Below are positions 62,832 to 64,000 of a DNA stretch of 64,000 bases, one piece after another; position 1 is the first letter of the stretch; each line of letters starts with the position of its first letter. A program made the translations under genes and the position numbers. The notes beneath the pieces are model-generated. The model saw only the letters and a list, made by a program, of their open reading frames with translations. It ran no database searches and was not told where the DNA came from. Source of the stretch: Pseudomonas sp. Teo4 (lineage in GTDB: Bacteria; Pseudomonadota; Gammaproteobacteria; Pseudomonadales; Pseudomonadaceae); assembly GCF_034387475.1 (NCBI RefSeq), contig NZ_JAXCIL010000001.1, forward strand, positions 3,224,001-3,288,000. The letters run 5' to 3'.

Positions 62832-63457
62832 GCGTTGACCAGAAACGGCGTTGGGTCGCCGCAACCTTCGCGGATCAATTCAGGCTCGTCGCCAGACAGA
62901 TCGATGATGGTGGAGGCCTTCAGGTCGCCGAAACCACCGTCGATCACCAGGTCGACGTGGTGTTCAAGACGCTGGCGGATTTCATAAGGGTCAGTCATCG
63001 GCTCGGTATCGCCCGGCAGGATCAGGCTCACGCTCATCAATGGTTCGCCCAGTTCGGCCAGCAGCGCCAGGGTAATGGCGTGGTCCGGCACCCGCAGGCC
63101 AATGGTGCGACGCTTCTCGTGCAGCAGCAGGCGTGGCACCTCACGGGTGCCATTGAGAATGAACGTGTAAGGCCCCGGCACGTGCGCCTTGAGCAGGCGG
63201 AACGTGCCGGTGTCGACCTTGGCGTACAGCCCCAGCTGCGACATGTCACAGCACATCAGGGTGAAGTTGTGGCTCTTGTCCAGGCCACGCAAACGCCGGA
63301 CCCGCTCCACCGCAGTCTTGTCGCCGATCTGGCAACCCAGCGCGTAGGCCGAGTCGGTCGGGTAGACCACCACGCCACCCTTGCGGATGATTTCCACCGC
63401 CTGGCGGATCAGCCGCGGCTGCGGATTCTCCGGATGAATCTGGAAAAATTGGCTCAC
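62828..63457 (-). CDS. yciO: YciO, Sua5/YrdC-family RNA-binding protein
   Basis: 209 aa from the GTG at 63457, which gives the YciO N-terminus MSQFFQIHPENPQPRLI. YrdC-fold: GGVVVYPTDSAYALGCQIGD, HNFTLMCCDMSQLG and PGPYTFILNGTREVPRLL. TsaC/Sua5 relatives make threonylcarbamoyl-AMP for tRNA t6A, but the YciO branch has weak or no proven activity of that kind, so its function is open. GTGA overlap with scpA downstream. Confidence 0.92.
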   Translation of the reverse strand: MSQFFQIHPENPQPRLIRQAVEIIRKGGVVVYPTDSAYALGCQIGDKTAVERVRRLRGLDKSHNFTLMCCDMSQLGLYAKVDTGTFRLLKAHVPGPYTFILNGTREVPRLLLHEKRRTIGLRVPDHAITLALLAELGEPLMSVSLILPGDTEPMTDPYEIRQRLEHHVDLVIDGGFGDLKASTIIDLSGDEPELIREGCGDPTPFLVNA

Positions 63458-63470
63458 GTAGTCGTCCTGT

Positions 63471-64000
63471 TCATACCGCCATAGGCTGTTCATGGCTGAA
63501 TCGGCGCCACAGAGGTGGCAGGTCCTCGGGCAATGGCCGGTAGGCACCGATCTCGCCCCAGGTGCCAGGGCCGTGGAAGTCACTGCCGGCGCTCGCCAGC
63601 AAGCCGAACTCTCGGGTAAGGATGGACATCGTGCCCACCTGCTCGGCCGGCATCATCCCATTGACCACCTCAAGTGCCTGCCCGCCTGCCTGAATATAGT
63701 CGGCTATCAGCCGTCTGCGCTTGCTGCGGGTCAGGTCATAGTGCATGGGATGGGCCAGGCTCACCCAGGCATTGGACTGGCGCAGGGTCGCGACGGTTTC
63801 CTCGAGCGTCGGCCAGTGCTGCTTGACGTCACCCAGCTTGCCGGCGCCAAGCCACTTGCGAAACGCCTCGCCACGGTCTTTGACGTGCCCTGCACGCACC
63901 AGAAACTCGGCAAAGTGCGGGCGTGCAGGGGCATTGCCGCTGTCGCCCAGCTCTTGCTGCACCGCGCGCGCGCCATCCAGGGCACCGGGCATGCCCTTGG
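63471..64000 (-). CDS. PHP-domain phosphatase/exonuclease, YciV (RnmA) type, 5' end beyond window
   Basis: About 176 C-terminal residues of an open frame that continues past the right edge. LAHPMHYDLTRSKRRRLIAD and SAGSDFHGPG show the metal-binding His residues of the PHP fold. Position directly upstream of yciO-scpA-scpB-rluB is the usual one for the YciV protein (3',5'-nucleoside bisphosphate phosphatase and RNA 5' maturation nuclease, about 285 aa). Its stop codon is 13 bp before the yciO start. Confidence 0.88.
   Translation of the reverse strand, partial: KGMPGALDGARAVQQELGDSGNAPARPHFAEFLVRAGHVKDRGEAFRKWLGAGKLGDVKQHWPTLEETVATLRQSNAWVSLAHPMHYDLTRSKRRRLIADYIQAGGQALEVVNGMMPAEQVGTMSILTREFGLLASAGSDFHGPGTWGEIGAYRPLPEDLPPLWRRFSHEQPMAV

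Overview
The window is chromosomal DNA from a fluorescent Pseudomonas, most likely of the P. putida group. The bkdR/bkdA1A2B-lpdV cluster, the aot-argR-aru block, the phhR/phhAB locus, FleQ/RpoN/FliA-type flagellar genes and REP palindromes beginning GTAGGAGC or GTGGGAGC all point there. The DNA is GC-rich and the gene content is overwhelmingly core. I see no phage, insertion sequence, CRISPR array, toxin-antitoxin pair or secretion island.

Layout. 1-10420: flagellar and chemotaxis genes. On the minus strand, flgBCDE plus a small secreted protein form one unit, closed by a terminator and followed by flgFGH with its own sigma-54 promoter; cheV-cheR follow. On the plus strand lie flgA, then flgM-flgN-flgZ behind a FliA promoter. 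10570-14004: an unrecognised gene, an MFS exporter and a glutamine-synthetase-like ligase. 14204-19827: branched-chain 2-oxoacid dehydrogenase operon with its Lrp-type activator BkdR. 19887-23318: a PAS-GGDEF diguanylate cyclase, an unknown protein, and an overlapping pair of a 2OG-Fe(II) oxygenase-like gene and a TylF-like methyltransferase gene. 23601-32107: tRNA-Arg(CCT), phnN, amrZ, mgtE, four tandem tRNA-Arg(ACG), tRNA-Ser(GCT), csrA, lysC, alaS. 32486-33238: unknown gene. 33289-40919: arginine succinyltransferase (AST) operon astC-aruF-aruG-astD-astB-orf-astE. 41424-45549: arginine/ornithine ABC importer aotJQMP plus argR. 46145-48106: acsA. 48518-51840: a DUF2790 protein, then phenylalanine hydroxylation (phhR, phhA, phhB). 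52100-57707: a 42-aa ORF, an MFS transporter, a large FAD/Fe-S dehydrogenase and a divergent LysR regulator. 57873-59291: aromatic amino acid permease. 59917-64000: rluB, scpB, scpA, yciO and a partial PHP-domain phosphatase.

How the genes fit together. The non-flagellar part is rich in amino acid catabolism: branched-chain amino acids (bkd), arginine (aot/ast), phenylalanine (phh, aroP), acetate (acsA) and possibly polyamines (the glutamine-synthetase homologue). Five of these leaders (bkdA1, phhA, acsA, aroP, glutamine-synthetase-like) carry a perfect AANAANAA motif 10-25 nt before the start codon, the signature of Hfq/Crc translational repression. Exact TGTCGC-N8-AA ArgR half-sites lie upstream of astC and aotJ, and two TGTAAA-N6-TTTACA-like PhhR boxes lie upstream of phhA.

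The most unusual structure I found is a pair of ~220-250 bp hairpin elements (5706-5954 and 41162-41382). Each has 60-70 bp near-perfect inverted arms around a related centre, and one small hairpin within each arm is replaced by a different but equally paired sequence. I did not find a clearly new multi-gene system. The best candidates for undescribed biology are these elements, the oxygenase-methyltransferase pair, and several small conserved-looking ORFs embedded in known operons.
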